Positions 1-11,688 of a stretch of DNA of 64,000 bases are shown in pieces. Numbering within the stretch: the stretch's first letter is position 1; the number at the start of each line of letters is the position of its first letter. This stretch comes from Prorocentrum cordatum (Eukaryota > Sar > Dinophyceae > Prorocentrales > Prorocentraceae): assembly GCA_963575745.1 (NCBI GenBank), contig CAUYUJ010015951.1, positions 193,387-257,386 of the forward strand, in the 5' to 3' direction. The notes beneath the pieces are model-generated. The model was given only the letters and a program-made list of their open reading frames with translations, was not told the DNA's origin and ran no database searches. The translations under genes were made by a program, and so were the position numbers.

Positions 1-2015
1 CCTCTCTTGGTGTCGCGCGTTGCGAGGCGCATGTTTGTTGCGTGGTGATGCTCGGTCCGCGATGTCATCTGCTTCGCGACCCTTCGCGCATCTATTGCTT
101 CGCCGTCGCAGCCGCAGTCGCTGTTGCGGTGCCCCCGGGCGCGCGAGGCGCAGAAGTTCGCGGGCGCGAAGGTTTTCCGTGCTTTCACTCATAGGTGTGC
201 CGACCTCTTCAGTCATCGGAGGTATTGTTCGGCGCTTTCGCCCCGCGCGCTGCAGCTTTCCTTTCGTCTCTCTCCGACGCCTCTGGCTCCGGAGAGCTCG
301 TTGCGCCGCTTGATTCGATGCCCCTTTCGCTTCGTCAGCTTTCCTAGGCTAGATCGCATTGCCGATCCCGCCGGCCCCGAAGGCGGCGCCGCGCAGCAGC
401 CCGCGGCGCCGTTGGCCCAAGGTCTTTGTAGAAACTTCACCGGCCCAGCGATGCCCCCCCTCATTCTCTAGCATTCTTTCCGGGGTGTCTGGGGGTTCCG
501 CGACCTGCAAGGGGCAGGCCGCGCCGCGCGCACTTGTGCGTTCCATGAAGGCGCCCCAGACCTCATCTACGTGTCCTCGCAGCGAGGGCGCCGGAAGCTC
601 ATCCGAGGCGCTGTTGCCGTTCCGACGTTTCATTCTGACGGGTCGTTTCCCGTTCCCGTTTCACGGACAAGGTTGCTGAGGCATTCTTTATTTTTACTTC
701 TTCCGTGGTCGGCTCTGCGGAGGTCTTCGCCTTTTCCGCGGCCTGTCTGTCACTCGTGTGTCCGCGAAGCGCGGCGCGGATTGTGGGCGGGTGCGTCTGC
801 TACAAGCAGGGGGTGCAATATGGCGGTTGCCAAGTGTGGCGCTGCGAGAATCGCCGCCTGCCCCGCGACCGCGAGCGCCGCTCCGTGGTCTATGTTAGGC
901 CGCCTCAGGCGGGTCAGGCACTCTGGAATTAACGTAGCGGGTCTTCTCCACTGCATTGCTCCTTTCTCTCATGCTTTCGCCGCAGGCTCACCCGGGCGTT
1001 GAGTTCGAGGGGCAGCGCGGCCGCCGCCTGGGTAACCCCGAGAAGTGCGCTCGGCTGAAGCTGAAGCACACGGTGCGCTCAGAGGCGGCCGCGGGGTCGG
1101 CATCTGCCGCATCCGCCATCGCCGCATATTCACTTGCTCATGTCCTGGGGGCCCTCGGTGCGTTTGCGAACCAGCAACTCGAGAGGGCGGCTTGGAGCGC
1201 TGCGTCCGCGGATCGGCAAAACGCCTGCGCCTCGGCGCCGCGGGCCCGGCGCGTTGCAAGTCGCTGGATGAACTGGCATTCGACCCGCCTCGTTGCAGAT
1301 CGATGGGAAGGCTTTTCTAGTTCGCGACGGTGGGCCAGATGAGGTTGGCGGAATTGCGATCCCAATGTCGAGGAGGGCTTGCGCGCGCTACGGTCTTCGA
1401 AAGAGTGGATGGGGGGCGGGGCTTTCACAGCGACCCCCACCTTGTCGGTCCAAGCCTTCGCCTTGCATTCGCAGAGTCAAGGTTTCAGCCTCCCGTCCCC
1501 GCTGTGCCTCTGACCTACTCAGACGGGCCCGGCGCGCCAGAAGATGCGGGGGAAATTCCGGGGGGTCGTTGTCCAGCCCTCGGGTCTCCCGGTCCCGGAG
1601 TTGATCCTTGACTGCGAGTGTCAATTGTGGAAGACGGCGAGCCGCCTCTTCGGCCCCGCGCGGGTCTCGGGCTGCTTCTTTCACTGCGCGCAGGCCCCTC
1701 CCACCACGAGCGCCCCAATCGCGTCGCTCTTCTCGCTGCGGTCGCGACCCGCGCGTCGTCGCAGTTTGTTCGCCGCCGTCGCCGTCGCCCCGCGAGCTCG
1801 CAATCGCCGTCGCCCCGCGGGGCCCGCCATCGTCGCCCCGTCGCAAAGTTTCAACCGGCCGCTGCTGTCGAGGCGCGACAGCCGCTGTCGTTCGATGCCG
1901 CCGTCGGTTCAGTTGCGTTAAGATTCTTCCTCTCCTCAGCGAGGCCGTCGCCGCCCCTTCCCTTGGCCCGCCATTGCCCGTGGGCCGTCGCATTCCTTTC
2001 TTCGCAGGGGCAGTC
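1..2015. other. GC-rich sequence, no supported gene
   Basis: Several frames stay open because of the high GC content, but none shows a domain I recognise. Short CGCCGTCGTC-like words recur (around 100-130 and 1740-1990), as they also do at 2210-2410, 2900-3200 and 4300-4650, which suggests degenerate simple-repeat ancestry rather than protein constraint. A plus-strand frame at 956-1342 has an Ala-rich helical-looking stretch but nothing diagnostic. Confidence 0.5.
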
Positions 2016-2168
2016 TTAGATCGGGCCTGTCCCCCATGCAAGGGGATTTCGGAAGAAAAATGTTAGGAAATGCGCAGCGCATATTCGAAATATGCCCAGC
2101 AATATTAAAAACATGATCCCGGCGCATTATTCCCCCTGTAGAGGGACAGACCCGACTTAAGGGCAGTC
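2008..2168. mobile_element. MITE family A, copy 1 (element 2016-2160) with 8-bp target duplication
   Basis: The 145-bp element is bounded by terminal inverted repeats: TTAGATCGGGCCTGTCCC on the left and the complement of GGGACAGACCCGACTTAA on the right. The 8 bases gggcagtc occur immediately on both sides (2008-2015 and 2161-2168), as expected of a transposase-generated target site duplication. The interior is AT-rich and has no coding capacity, so this is a non-autonomous DNA element. Four related sequences occur in the window (9997, 10511, 25593, 42880). The transposase superfamily is not known; 8-bp duplications occur in hAT and P-type elements among others. Confidence 0.85.
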
Positions 2169-4140
2169 GTCGGCTTCTCGCGTGGGCCGCCGCCTCTTTC
2201 TTTCCTTCGTCGCCGACGCCCGCCGAAGCAACCGTCGCCCGCGGCCCCCGTCGCACTCGGTTTTCTCGGGCAGTCTCCGTCGCCTCGCGGGGGCAAGCGG
2301 CTCGATTCGCTGGCCGTCCGTCGTTGTTGTTCCGCCTGGTAAGCGCTCGCTGAATTGCCGGGGCCGCCCCCGTCGCTTCCCCGGGCAATCGCCGTCGCGA
2401 TTCGGGGGCCCCGGGCCATTCGCGAGAAGGCTCATGACCTTGGCTTCCAGCTTCCAGGCCCGCTGCAACTCCTGCGCTGGATTTCGGGTCCGCGTCGCCC
2501 AGCTGCGCAACTTTGCTCTTGCCTCCGGGGAAGGTCGTCCGCGCGCGCGCGCCCCCCCTCGCGGGGGCCCCTTTCCGGGCGAGTGGCACCCAATGGAAAA
2601 TGCTCTGAGAAGACTTGGGTCGGGGCCCCCGGCCCTGAACCCGAAAAGCGCCGGAGGGCCACCGCGAAGTTCGCCGAGGGCGCGACCTTGTCCAGAGACC
2701 CAATCTTCTCGCCCAGTCTGGAGCGCCCACCGCCAGTTCCGCGACGGCTTGAAGCGCGCCGCGAAAGTCGCGGAGTGGCGCCGCAACGGCTTCAAGAACA
2801 TCCTTGGATCAGGACTGCCGACTGCGTTGGTTGGAGTCGAGTCCCCCAGGCGCTCAGTCCGAGTCCGCCGCCCGCTCTCGCTCGTGGCTTTTGCCTTGCC
2901 TCCGTCCTCCGTTGTGCCCAGGCGCAGCGATCGCGTTTGCCTCTTTCGCCTTCGTGCGTCTCCCTCATCGCCCTTGTTGCTCGTTTCCAGGCTGTTCGCG
3001 CGCCTTCGCCGCCGGCGTTTCCTCCGCCCCCCTCGCGGTTTCATCTGCCGTCGTTCGCTGCCGCCCCCGGTTTTCCACTCGTTTGTTCCGGGGTGCTTTG
3101 GGCTGCTGTTCGAGGGGGTTCCTCTTCGCTTTGTCGTCGCCGCCGCGTGGGCCAGGGCGCCGTCGTCGTCGTCGTCGTCCTCGTCGCCGCTTCGCGGTCC
3201 GACGATTTCCGATGCTGGGGGGGGCGCGCGCGTCCAGGGGTGCGAGACTGCCTCGTCGGCCTGCGCCGCCAGGTGAAGCTCGTGCTCAACGACTGGGCGA
3301 GGGTGGCACTTATGGAGGACGGCGGCGTTCAATCTGTTGCGTGGTTTTCTCCTGCTGCGTGTCGGCGTTTCTTTTGCGTGCCCGTGTTTTTCGCTGCGGC
3401 TTGCGTTTCGCGGCGCTCCTTCTTGCGAGGTGGCCTCTTCGCGGAGCGCCGCTTCGCAATCTTTTCGTTGCGCCGGTCCTGTCTCGTCTCTAGGTTGTTC
3501 GTTATGTGCCCTGCTGCTTGTGTTCTGTTATTTTGGGCGTGGCGTCGTTGTGTTGAGTGGTGTCGCTATGTTGCGTGGCTGTCTTTGTCCTGGGCGCTTG
3601 CCCCCCTTTCTTTGTTTCCGGTCGCGCTCCTTTTTTTTTGGGGGGGGGGCGGGTTCGCAGCGTGCCTCGGGAGAGGGCTCCGGGCGCAGCTTCGCTTCGC
3701 CGGGGGGCGGCCCTTGCTGGGGCGCCCGCGCAGTTCGACGCGGATTGGAATTCCGCGGGCTTGGTCGCGACGGTCGCGCAGATCTCCCTCCCGATGCCAG
3801 AGCGAGTCAAGTGCGCGCGAGCGCTCGGGGAACCGGGGGGGGGGGGAAGGCCGGGGGCGATTTCGCTGCCTAGGGGGGGGGCGGGGGGGCAGATGCTGCA
3901 GCGGTGCTCGCTCGGTTTCTCATGCCGGCGCCCTGTCTGCGTGCAGCGCGATTGCCGCCCCGCGCGTGGATGGTCGCAGGCCTTCTCGTAGGTCGCGTCC
4001 ATATGCCTGGGCAGCTTTCTGCGTGATGCATGGTTCCCAAGAAGACCTTTTGTTCGCTCGCTTCTATGCCAGTCTGTGGACTTTTCAGATTGCCTCATCG
4101 GCGCTTGCGCAATCTGTGTTTTTCTGGTGAATCTAAGTCT
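2169..4140. other. GC-rich sequence with long plus-strand open frames, unconfirmed
   Basis: Two overlapping plus-strand frames are open for 364 codons (2182-3276) and 591 codons (2355-4130). Both are Arg/Pro/Ser rich, and the opposite strand is also open (2157-3332), the pattern produced by GC-rich DNA lacking stop codons. A stretch near 2450-2810 reads somewhat more like protein (for example HRQFRDGLKRAAKVAEW around 2730-2780), so an exon cannot be excluded. No domain is recognised. Confidence 0.3.
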
Positions 4141-5075
4141 CATTGACTTTACGGTCCGAGTTGCCCGCGGCGCAGTCGATCATCAAAAACTGGATGCGGT
4201 TCATTTGCGGGGCAACTCTCCTGGTCGCCCTCGTCCTGATTGATTTGTTTCTGTTGCCGCCCCCTGTGGTCCTTTGCTGGCTGAGCCCAGCGTGAACTGT
4301 GGCCGTCGTCGTTGCCGTCGTCGCCATCGTCGCCGTCGCCGGCGCGCGGCCCCGGTGCCCCGCGAGCAACGCCCGACTGGGGCCGCTCAAGCGCCGGAGC
4401 GGTCGCCTGCCATGGCTGATGATTCAAAAGTGAGTGGCCCTAGTCGCCGCGTTCCTCCAAGTGCTTATTTTCGACGCAGCCCGCTGGCGCTCTCAGTCAA
4501 CCGCGTTTCTCTTGTGTCGTGTTCGTTGTTGTTTGTGACTTCTCAAGCCCTCGCACTAGTTGTTGTGTTTCCTTTTTTTTTTTTCTGGTGTTCGTCGTGG
4601 CTCTCGTCGGCGCCGCCCCCGTCGTCGCCGTCGCCATCGCTTCGCCAACCATGCAAGTGCATGTTCCGTGATCCACATCTCGCGCCAAAGCATCTGTGCC
4701 CGCCGGTCTGGCCAGCCATGCTGCAACCGCGTTGACCGTGCAAACTTCTGCGGCATGGGGTTCCAGGGGGGCTATCGTCGGAGCCCGCGCAATCAGCGCA
4801 CCCGGCATGGACGGACGTGCCCCTGCCTTGACATTCTCCGGATGGGATTCATATGATGTGATGCGCTTGCGTCGCCGCCTCCATTTGCGCGGGTCGTCCT
4901 TGCTGTGGCCGCGGGGGGGGTGCGGGTGTTATCGCCCCCGCGCGCGGCGCAAAACGCATCGACTTGCGTTCTTGGGTTGCAGGCCGCGCGCAGGCGCGCG
5001 GATCGTTGCCGCGCCAGGCTCCGGAACGGCGGTCTTTCGTCGATTTGCCATTGTGCGCGTCTGAAAAATTTGAAG
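4141..5075. other. No gene seen
   Basis: Mixed sequence with GTCGCC-type simple repeats at about 4300-4345 and 4600-4650 and an 11-T run near 4570. I see no coding or RNA gene signature. Confidence 0.4.
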
Positions 5076-5384
5076 ATGCACCCGTGGGCATCGGGCCGTG
5101 CCGTGGTGTTTTTTTCTGTCTTGCACCGTGTCTGCCCAGCGCTCCAGGCAGCGGTGGCGAGGGGCATTCAATACATTTTGTTTGTAGAGACTGATTGTGT
5201 ACCTTTCCATGCCAATTTTCGTGATTATGCAGGGGCAATAAAGCAATCTGATGTCGCTTGGCTTGAGATCCACGCGACTCCTGATGGTGCTCATCAGCGC
5301 CGACGGTGGGGACGTAGCATCATGTCATTGCACTGCGCGAAGGCGTGCTTGCCCATCTCTCACGCGATATGCGGCTTCAGATAG
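5076..5384 (+). pseudogene. Possible coding remnant, unrecognised (glycosyltransferase-like flavour)
   Basis: From the ATG at 5076 the frame reads with ordinary protein composition, unlike its Arg/Pro-rich neighbours: a hydrophobic strand followed by an acidic motif (YILFVETDCVP, about 5176-5208), then a segment ending in RWGRSIMSL near 5322. This hydrophobic-E-x-D arrangement resembles the nucleotide-sugar site of some glycosyltransferases, but that is a guess. The frame stops at 5384, and similar-looking residues continue after the stop (WTRRAVDFGI), suggesting decay or an exon boundary. No start or splice signal is certain. Confidence 0.22.
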
Positions 5385-7189
5385 TGGACGCGTCGCGCTG
5401 TGGACTTCGGCATTTAGATTGCTTCTTCCGAAGCAGGGTTTTTGGGCGCCAGGGATTGCGATGCTACGCGCCTCCCCACGCAATGTGCGGGTATGAGCCG
5501 CATTCGTCGAATATCGACAACTGTGGGCGGTTTGGGTGCTGAGCGACGAAGCGTTACTTATGTGGCCTCGGCGTGACCTGGGGCCGTGCCATTGCTAATT
5601 TGAAGTTTTCGGCGGCGCCTTTGTCGCCGTGATGATTCGGAATGCAAGAGCGCGTGCTGGCGTGGCGCATGCGGGCGGCTCCTGTCATTTCTATTCGATT
5701 GGTCGTTTTCTCCCGCGGCCCTACAATGGAACGAACAAGTATTCTGCTCGTGGGCGCCTGCTTTGTGCTAGGCGGTGGATTGTAAGGGCCGTGACATTCC
5801 GTTGCCTGCGCCGCCCCAAGTGTGCGGAACCCCCAAAAATCATCCCGGTTTAGGGCGAGGGAGTGCCGCGGGGGGGGGAGGAGATGCTTTCTGCGCGTTC
5901 CATTGGGTTCCAATGTGCCCAGGCGATCACATGTAATCGCAACAGGGTGATTCGATGCTCGGCGTGTCCGTCCTCGTTCCTTTTCCTTGTCTCCTCTTTT
6001 TTGATTTCCTTTTTCTGGACAAGGGAATCAGACCTCCGGTTGAACAAAAGGAAGGACAGGTGGATGTAGTGTCCGAAGGTCACTCCTCCCTTTGGAAAAG
6101 GAAAGCCTGGGATTACTTTGGGCGTTAAAAAAACAAAAGGGGGGCGGTGGGTGCGAGGGGGACCGCCTTTCCGGCAGTGCGCGAGGGGGAAGCAGGGGGG
6201 CTTTCTAACGTTCTGGCCGTGGGCAGGGGGCACTCGGCTTGCCTTCGGCTTCGAACGCGCCCCGTGGCGAAGGACACAATCATATGCAATTGTGAATGTT
6301 GCGTTGTGGGTGCCGCTTTCGGTAGAGGTCCTTATGGGGCGACGAGATGTCTGGATATCAGGGTCTATTTGGGCACCGCGCAAACCTCATGTGGTTTCCA
6401 CCTCATCTCATCCACCCCCGTTGCAGCAGCGCGCGTTGGTAAGCGTAAGTGCCTTATTCCCTTCTGAGTCTGCTCATCGTTGCGCGCGCGCCGCTCGGTG
6501 CGCGCGGGCGCTGCGAAATACACAGGTGGTGGATCGCGCACAACTTGTGCTGCGACAGCTGTGGTGTGCGCGGGCATTGTTGTGTGCACCGCCACTGTGC
6601 TGAACGCAAACGTAATGGTGTACGCCGGGGGGGCACGGCGGTCGATCAAATGGAAAACGGCATGAACGTACATGTTAAGAATTTCGCGCGGATTTTTTGG
6701 GTCCTTTTGCTTCTCTTGTCCCGCGTCAGGGGTGGCGCCGGAAGCGTCGCCAAGGGGGGCCAACGCCGATCGAAGAAAACAGCGAGGACTTCCGAACGTT
6801 CATGTTCATGTCGTGTGTCCCATCCCCGAGATTCCGCGCTTTCGCCTTCTTCTTTTTCCCTCTCTTCCTCGTCCTCCGTACCCGGTCTGATCAAATCCAC
6901 CTTGGCGCATCCTGGGCCGCGGCGCGATTGGCGGCGCTCCGTTGGTCGGCACCATGGGGAAACCTAAGCTTAACGAAGCTTGCTATAACTTCTGGGGGGC
7001 GGATACCATCACCGCGCCTGCTATGGCGCAGTGACCAGCCTCCGCGTGCCTTCCCTACCTCTGATGTTCGTGTCCTCCTCTTCCTCCTCGGGCATCCTCT
7101 TCGCCGCCGCCGCCGTCGCCGCTGAGGCACGCGGGGGATGGGGAGGGGCAGGAGGATGGGGGGGATGAGGAGGAGGAGAACGAGGACGA
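5385..7189. other. No gene seen
   Basis: No frame has a recognisable domain on either strand. Between about 6480 and 6640 there are degenerate repeats of the GTGGTGTGCGC type also found at 7780-7990. A pyrimidine-rich stretch lies at 6838-6880. Confidence 0.4.
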
Positions 7190-7610
7190 GGGGCAAGAGG
7201 AGGAGGAGGAGGAGGAGGAGGAGGAGGAGGAGGAGGAGGAGGAGGAGGAAGAAGGGGACGAAAACGACGATCCCGATGACAACGACCAAGACGACGATGA
7301 CGCTGACGATTCCGACGACGACGATGACTATGACGACGACCCCGACGCTGACGCTGACGCTGACGACGACTTGAACGATTTCGAAGACGACTCCGACGAC
7401 TTCCACGGACACGCCAATAATTTAGACGATAACTTCGATGAAGACGGTTGCCGCTACGATTTTGACGCCGATCCCCACGAAGACTCGGAGTGCGACGACG
7501 ATGCCGAAGACGACGACGACGATGAGTCCGACGACAACGACGACTCCGACGATGATGACGACTCCGACGACGATCACGACGACTCCGACGGCATTCGAAG
7601 CATCCGATTG
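7190..7610. repeat. GAG array followed by GAC/GAT acidic-codon repeat
   Basis: A (GAG)n run at about 7194-7250 passes into a degenerate GACGAC/GATGAC repeat to about 7595. The plus strand is open from 7371 to 7706 and would encode a 111-residue, mostly Asp/Glu protein ending in a non-repetitive tail (LVPEGLETRNFHIV). Acidic tails of this kind exist in nuclear proteins, but the repeat alone explains the open frame, so no gene is claimed. Confidence 0.6.
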
Positions 7611-7779
7611 GGCAGACACAGGGGCGGTGCGGAGGTGGAGGCCTCGGGGATTCTCCTGATCCTCGTTCCCGAGGGTCTGGAGACAAGGAACTTCCATATT
7701 GTGTAAGAGTCTTCGGGCACTTCCGTCCCCGTACTTTGGCTGTGGCTCTGAGGCCTCATGGATGCATATCGGGATTTTT

Positions 7780-7990
7780 GCTGCATGCGTTGCGGTGTGC
7801 ACGCGGGCTGTGGTGCGCACAGCTCCTGCGGTGTACACAAACGCTGCGGTATGGTGCTCGGGAGCCGTGTGCTGCACACGCCTGTTGTCCTGCAAGCGGG
7901 CATTGTGGTGTAAACAAGCGTACTCGTGTAAGGTGGCTCTGTAGCGCCGTTCCCGCCAGTATGCTGCGCACCCTCCGGCGCGCACACGCC
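7780..7990. repeat. Degenerate GTGTGC/GTGTACAC short tandem repeat
   Basis: Words such as CTGTGGTGTGCAC and GCGGTGTACAC recur every 20-25 bases, in the same style as the shorter patch at 6480-6640. No gene is seen from here to 8435; 8041-8435 holds only non-repetitive sequence and short TTTACTCTT repeats near 8240-8300. Confidence 0.5.
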
Positions 7991-8435
7991 GCTGTAGTAT
8001 CACCGTTGCAGCGTCAGCAGTAGCAGTAGCATCTGCAGCGCTGCTTCAGCAACAAAGCAGTTTTAACATACGGGCCACAGGTGTGTCATGTCATGCGCTG
8101 AAGAACCCATCTACCCACCCACTCACATAATAATGTGGTGGGGGCTTGTCAAAAACCTATTCTTGTGAGGGTTGTGCCGAATGGACGGGACGCTTTTGTG
8201 TTAGGGTGGGGGTATCGGGAGTAAGGCAAGGGTACTCTTACTCTGCGGATTTACGTTTACTTACGTTTACTCTTCGGGCCCAAGCTTTATGTTTACTCTT
8301 GGGGTTCCCAGTAGGGGAGTTTTGACTTCGGCCGGTTTCGGGCGAGGGTTTTCGTTTACGATTCGGGTGTTTGGGTTTCGGTTCTGGGGTTCACGTTCGC
8401 GTGGACCCCAGTCCACCTCTCTCATGTCTCAAGCG

Positions 8436-8832
8436 CCGCAGCTGCACTCGGAAGACTGAACTCGGAGACGTTGGACTCGCACGAGGCTGCACTCGCGAGC
8501 GGCTGCACTCGCAAAAGCTGCACTCGCAAGGCTGAACTCGCACACGACAAGCTCAACTCGCAGAGGCTGAACTCGCAAGCGGCTGAACTGGCACGCGCTG
8601 CACTCGAAGACGCTCCGCTCGCGAACACTTCACTCGCAAGCGAAGGGTCCGGTCCCAAAGATGCCAGCCGGCTCGAGGCCGCGCGCGGTCGCGAGTTAAG
8701 CTTTTTCGAGTGCAGTCGTGCGCGAGTGCAGCTCAGTGCGAGTGCAGCTTCCTCCGAGTACAGCTCGTTCTGAGTTCAGCCTGCTTCGAGCGAAATGCTT
8801 TCGAATTCAACTTCGTGCGAGTGCAGCCATTG
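8436..8832. repeat. Inverted minisatellite, unit about 16 bp
   Basis: The left half (8436-8645) repeats the word GCTGCACTCGCAAG with GCTGAACTCG variants. After a spacer (about 8646-8700) the right half (8705-8830) carries the complementary word CGAGTGCAGC. The array therefore changes strand in its middle and could fold into a large imperfect hairpin. The left half is open on the plus strand as an Ala/Ser/Leu-rich frame, which I regard as accidental. Confidence 0.75.
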
Positions 8833-8837
8833 TCCGG

Positions 8838-8955
8838 ATAGGGCTATAGGGCTATAGGGCAGTAGGACTACAGGGCTACAGGGCTTCTGGGCTATAGGGC
8901 AAAAGGGCTATGCGGCAAAAAAGGGCTATAGGGCAAGAGGGCTATAGGGCTACCA
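8838..8955. repeat. GGGCTATA satellite array
   Basis: Degenerate tandem copies of AGGGCTATAGGGC with variants (GGGCTACAGGGC, GGGCAAAAGGGC). The same satellite occurs at 46685-47340, in both places directly beside the same non-repetitive tail. Confidence 0.8.
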
Positions 8956-9099
8956 GGCACCCGGGCGTGCCGCCGAAATCGGCGCCAAACCTCACCTAAC
9001 CATAATCATGAATCCGCTAAGACCCCTACAGAGGCAAGCTCTGATTGGGAAATGAATCCGCTAGGACCCCTACAGAGGCAAGCTCTGATTGGGGAACAA
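8956..9099. repeat. Conserved tail next to the GGGCTATA array, last part duplicated
   Basis: A non-satellite segment (CACCCGGGCG..., then GAATCCGCTAGGACCCC and CAGAGGCAAGCTCTGATTG) matches 47346-47445 closely. Here its last ~44 bases occur twice in tandem (about 9010-9051 and 9054-9097). Co-occurrence of satellite and tail at two distant sites suggests they are parts of a single dispersed unit. No gene is seen from 9100 to 9996; 9620-9780 has several short palindromic words of the CTTCTCAGAAG type also found at 33600 and 38750-38890. Confidence 0.75.
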
Positions 9100-9988
9100 C
9101 ATTGAGCACGTATTAGATGGGCCACCGCTGGAGCGGCACTACCTAAGGTGTAACTTAGGCCGTGACCATATGGACCACATGGGCAAATCTGCCATTGGCT
9201 CCCAGCAGAAAACCACCGATCGAGGAGCCACAGCTTAAGAGCAACTTACTGCACATTTTGTTCGGAAGCATGCAGTTGCAAACATGATACACCCAACATG
9301 GAAGGTGAGTACTGAAAACACGATCGGAACATCGGATGTGAGGACTGTGTTTGCATCGAGAGCTTTAAATCGAGGATGGATCGCATGAACAAGGCGTACA
9401 TGGAATGGAGCTCGTGGTGCCAACGGAGTGGGTGGATGGAGGTATGACCACCTGCAAAATCATGGAGCCGAGCAACGAATCTCGGACCCAGAAATCTGGC
9501 TCCGCGATTTTTTCGAGAATTCGCCCCCGGATTTTTCGTCCAGGGTTGTTTTTTGACGAACCTGGGACCCAGAAGCGGCCGCCAGAGGGCCAAAACTCGG
9601 TGGTGAGCCCACGGGGAAGTGAGAGGGGGCGGGCCTTCTCAGAAGGCTCGGAAAGGCCTGCCTCCCGAGACGTTTTCCGAGCTTGCCCCAGGGACGTAGA
9701 GCACTTCTCAGAGTGCGCGAGGGCTTCTGAGAAGCCCCGCCGCCTTCCGAGGAGGCCTGCCCCTTCTCACTCCCCCTCCTGGCGCGCCGCCGAACATCGG
9801 TCAAATCGGTACCTGGACTTGTGTTGCTCCCATCGTACTGAAGGACCACATATCAGAAATAATTTCGAGCACCCAGAAACTATCGAAACAGTGTCGAACG
9901 AGTATCGCCTCCCAGGACCCGACACGTGAAAACCCTCAAGATTCGGTACTTCCTTGGTGCGCGAAATTCTTTCGGGTGGTCAATGCTA

Positions 9989-10155
9989 AAGTAGGTTTAG
10001 GTCGGGCCTGTCCCCCTACAGGGTGATTCTCAACGAAGAATAAAAAGTAATACAAACATGCTCCAACAAAAATCCAAAAAAGAAGTCCCCTGACTATTTG
10101 GACTATTTTTGAATCTTCCCCCTGTAGATGGGGCAGGCCCGACTTAAAAGTAGGC
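9989..10155. mobile_element. MITE family A, copy 2 (element 9997-10147)
   Basis: A 151-bp element with the family A ends (TTAGGTCGGGCCTGTCCC left; GGGGCAGGCCCGACTTAA right). The flanks aagtaggt (9989-9996) and aagtaggc (10148-10155) match at 7 of 8 positions, consistent with an aged 8-bp target duplication. The AT-rich interior has no coding capacity. Confidence 0.82.
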
Positions 10156-10199
10156 TGGAGCATCGTAGCCCTGGACCCCTTCAAGGGTTCCTCCGACGC

Positions 10200-10402
10200 G
10201 GTTTTCGGGAGCGGCCAAGAGGGGGGTGTCCAAGAGGGGGGTGTGCAAATCATGACTGGCGGCATGTGCGCGGCCCAGCGGGGGGGCCAGGGACGTAATG
10301 AAATAAGAAGGGGCGCCATGAAATCTGGGGAAAAATCATGGCCCCCGCCATGATATCCACCCCCCCTAGTCATCACCACCCTCTTTTCCGCCCCCGAGGT
10401 TT
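10200..10402. mobile_element. MITE family C, copy 1 (element 10205-10397) with 5-bp target duplication
   Basis: A 193-bp element whose left end TCGGGAGCGGCCAAGAGGGG is inverted at the right end (CCCTCTTTTCCGCCCCCGA). It is flanked by ggttt at 10200-10204 and 10398-10402. The central part contains the near-palindrome ATCATGGCCCCCGCCATGAT, shared by the other family C copies (26398, 32320, 39613 and the half copy at 31757). No coding capacity. Confidence 0.75.
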
Positions 10403-10502
10403 TTCACCCCAGATCGGTTCTCGAGGGTCCCGGGGCCCGCACACAGCCTCCAGAGGTCGCACACTACTCAAGCACCATCCTCGATCCTCGGAGCCCTAAC
10501 CT

Positions 10503-10685
10503 CGCAAGCTCCAAGTCAGGCCTGTCCTCCTACAGGGGGATCTTGGACGAAAAGTTTAAAATACTCAACAACATGCCCCCCAAGTGGTAAAACATAGTCA
10601 GACTATCGTCCCCAGACTTTTTTTGGGGGGGTCTATTTTTGAATATTCCCCCCTGTAGAGGGACACGCCCGACTTAAGGCAAGCT
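10503..10685. mobile_element. MITE family A, copy 3 (element 10511-10677)
   Basis: A 167-bp copy with ends CCAAGTCAGGCCTGTCC and GGGACACGCCCGACTTAA. The flanks cgcaagct (10503-10510) and ggcaagct (10678-10685) agree at 7 of 8 positions, an 8-bp target duplication with one change. It lies about 110 bases from a family C copy, so this stretch has been a repeated landing site. Confidence 0.83.
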
Positions 10686-10864
10686 CCTTCTCGCTTCCCC
10701 ACTGGGATCTCGCCGCCGAAAAACGGCCAGAAAGCGGCGGCCTCGATTCCTTCGAACAGCCAGGTCTCTGGGGAGGAGACGCGGCGGCACGGCGGAGAGG
10801 CAGCCAAGCAGCGTGCGGCGCGGGGCATGGCGGCAGTGATGGGCGCTGGGGGTGAGGGCATCCG

Positions 10865-11000
10865 TGCCTTAGGGAAGATGATGCTGATGCTGATGCTGAT
10901 ACTGATGATGATGCTGATGATGATGAGGGGGAGGAGAAGGAGGAGGAGAACAGGGATGAGAAGGAGAAGGAGAAGGAGAAGGAGAAGGAGAAGGATGTTT
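10865..11000. repeat. GATGCT and GAGAAG simple repeats
   Basis: Tandem GATGCTGAT units (10875-10925) are followed by GGAGAAGGAG units to about 10997. The long open frames crossing this point on both strands are simple-repeat products. From 11000 to 11340 I see no gene. Confidence 0.7.
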
Positions 11001-11342
11001 CTAGCGCACTTGTCGGGGCACTGCTCCCATACCCTTGCACGTCGTCAGCAGTCGGTTCGGCACAGAAGAGCCCCGCAGGGGACGAAGTGTCTGCCCGATA
11101 CGGACGAACAGCTACGTCGACGTGCTTTGATCGTCCGCCGTGATTGCTCTCACTTAATCGAGGAAGGGCTTGCATGGGGGGAGCCTTCGTCCTGCCGTCG
11201 CTCGGACGTCCACTTCCCGTGCATTTTTCGGTCTCGTGCGTGTTTTCTTGGCTCGATGGTCCAGGCTTGTCCTCGCTGGTTTTCGCCGATCAAAAAAATG
11301 CACACGTCCGAGCGATGTCAAGTAGTGGGGGGGGGCACTGGC

Positions 11343-11600
11343 TCAGGGGAGAAAACCTCGAGCCTGAATCGGCGATGCATCGCCGATAGATCGGCGACAG
11401 GCCCCCGACAGCGAGTCCGCACGTGCCTGGGAGGGGGGGGATATCGGGCCCCTGTCGCCGATGAGCAGGCGATTGGGTGCCGATGCGTTTCCCTCCGAGC
11501 CAGCCCCTGTTTCTCGCTGCCCCCAGGGGGGGGGAAACCGAGAGGGAAGCCGAGAGGGCCTCGATCTGCATCTGCTTCTCCGGCTTGACCAGCCCGACCT
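11343..11600. repeat. Dispersed repeat family E, copy 1
   Basis: The segment with CGGCGATGCATCGCCGAT, a CGGGCCCCTGTC block, a GATTGGGTGCCGATGCG block and a following C-rich and purine stretch is recognisably repeated at 43670-43860. Its CGATGCATCGGCGATG words also occur in 41918-42205. It carries no convincing coding sequence. Confidence 0.5.
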
Positions 11601-11688
11601 GCCGCCCCCCTCCATCTCCCGGCCTGTGGGAGTCCGGCGCAGACTCCCTCGCCTCTCCGCTCCAGCCCCTCCTCCTCGTCCCTCTTGG

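Noticed and set aside
2355-4130. 591-codon plus-strand gene
   Set aside because: Overlapping frames on both strands are equally open, composition is Arg/Ser/Pro-rich, and no domain is visible.
7371-7706. Acidic nuclear-type protein
   Set aside because: Its Asp/Glu content follows from a GAC/GAT simple repeat, and there is no supporting domain or splice or leader signal.
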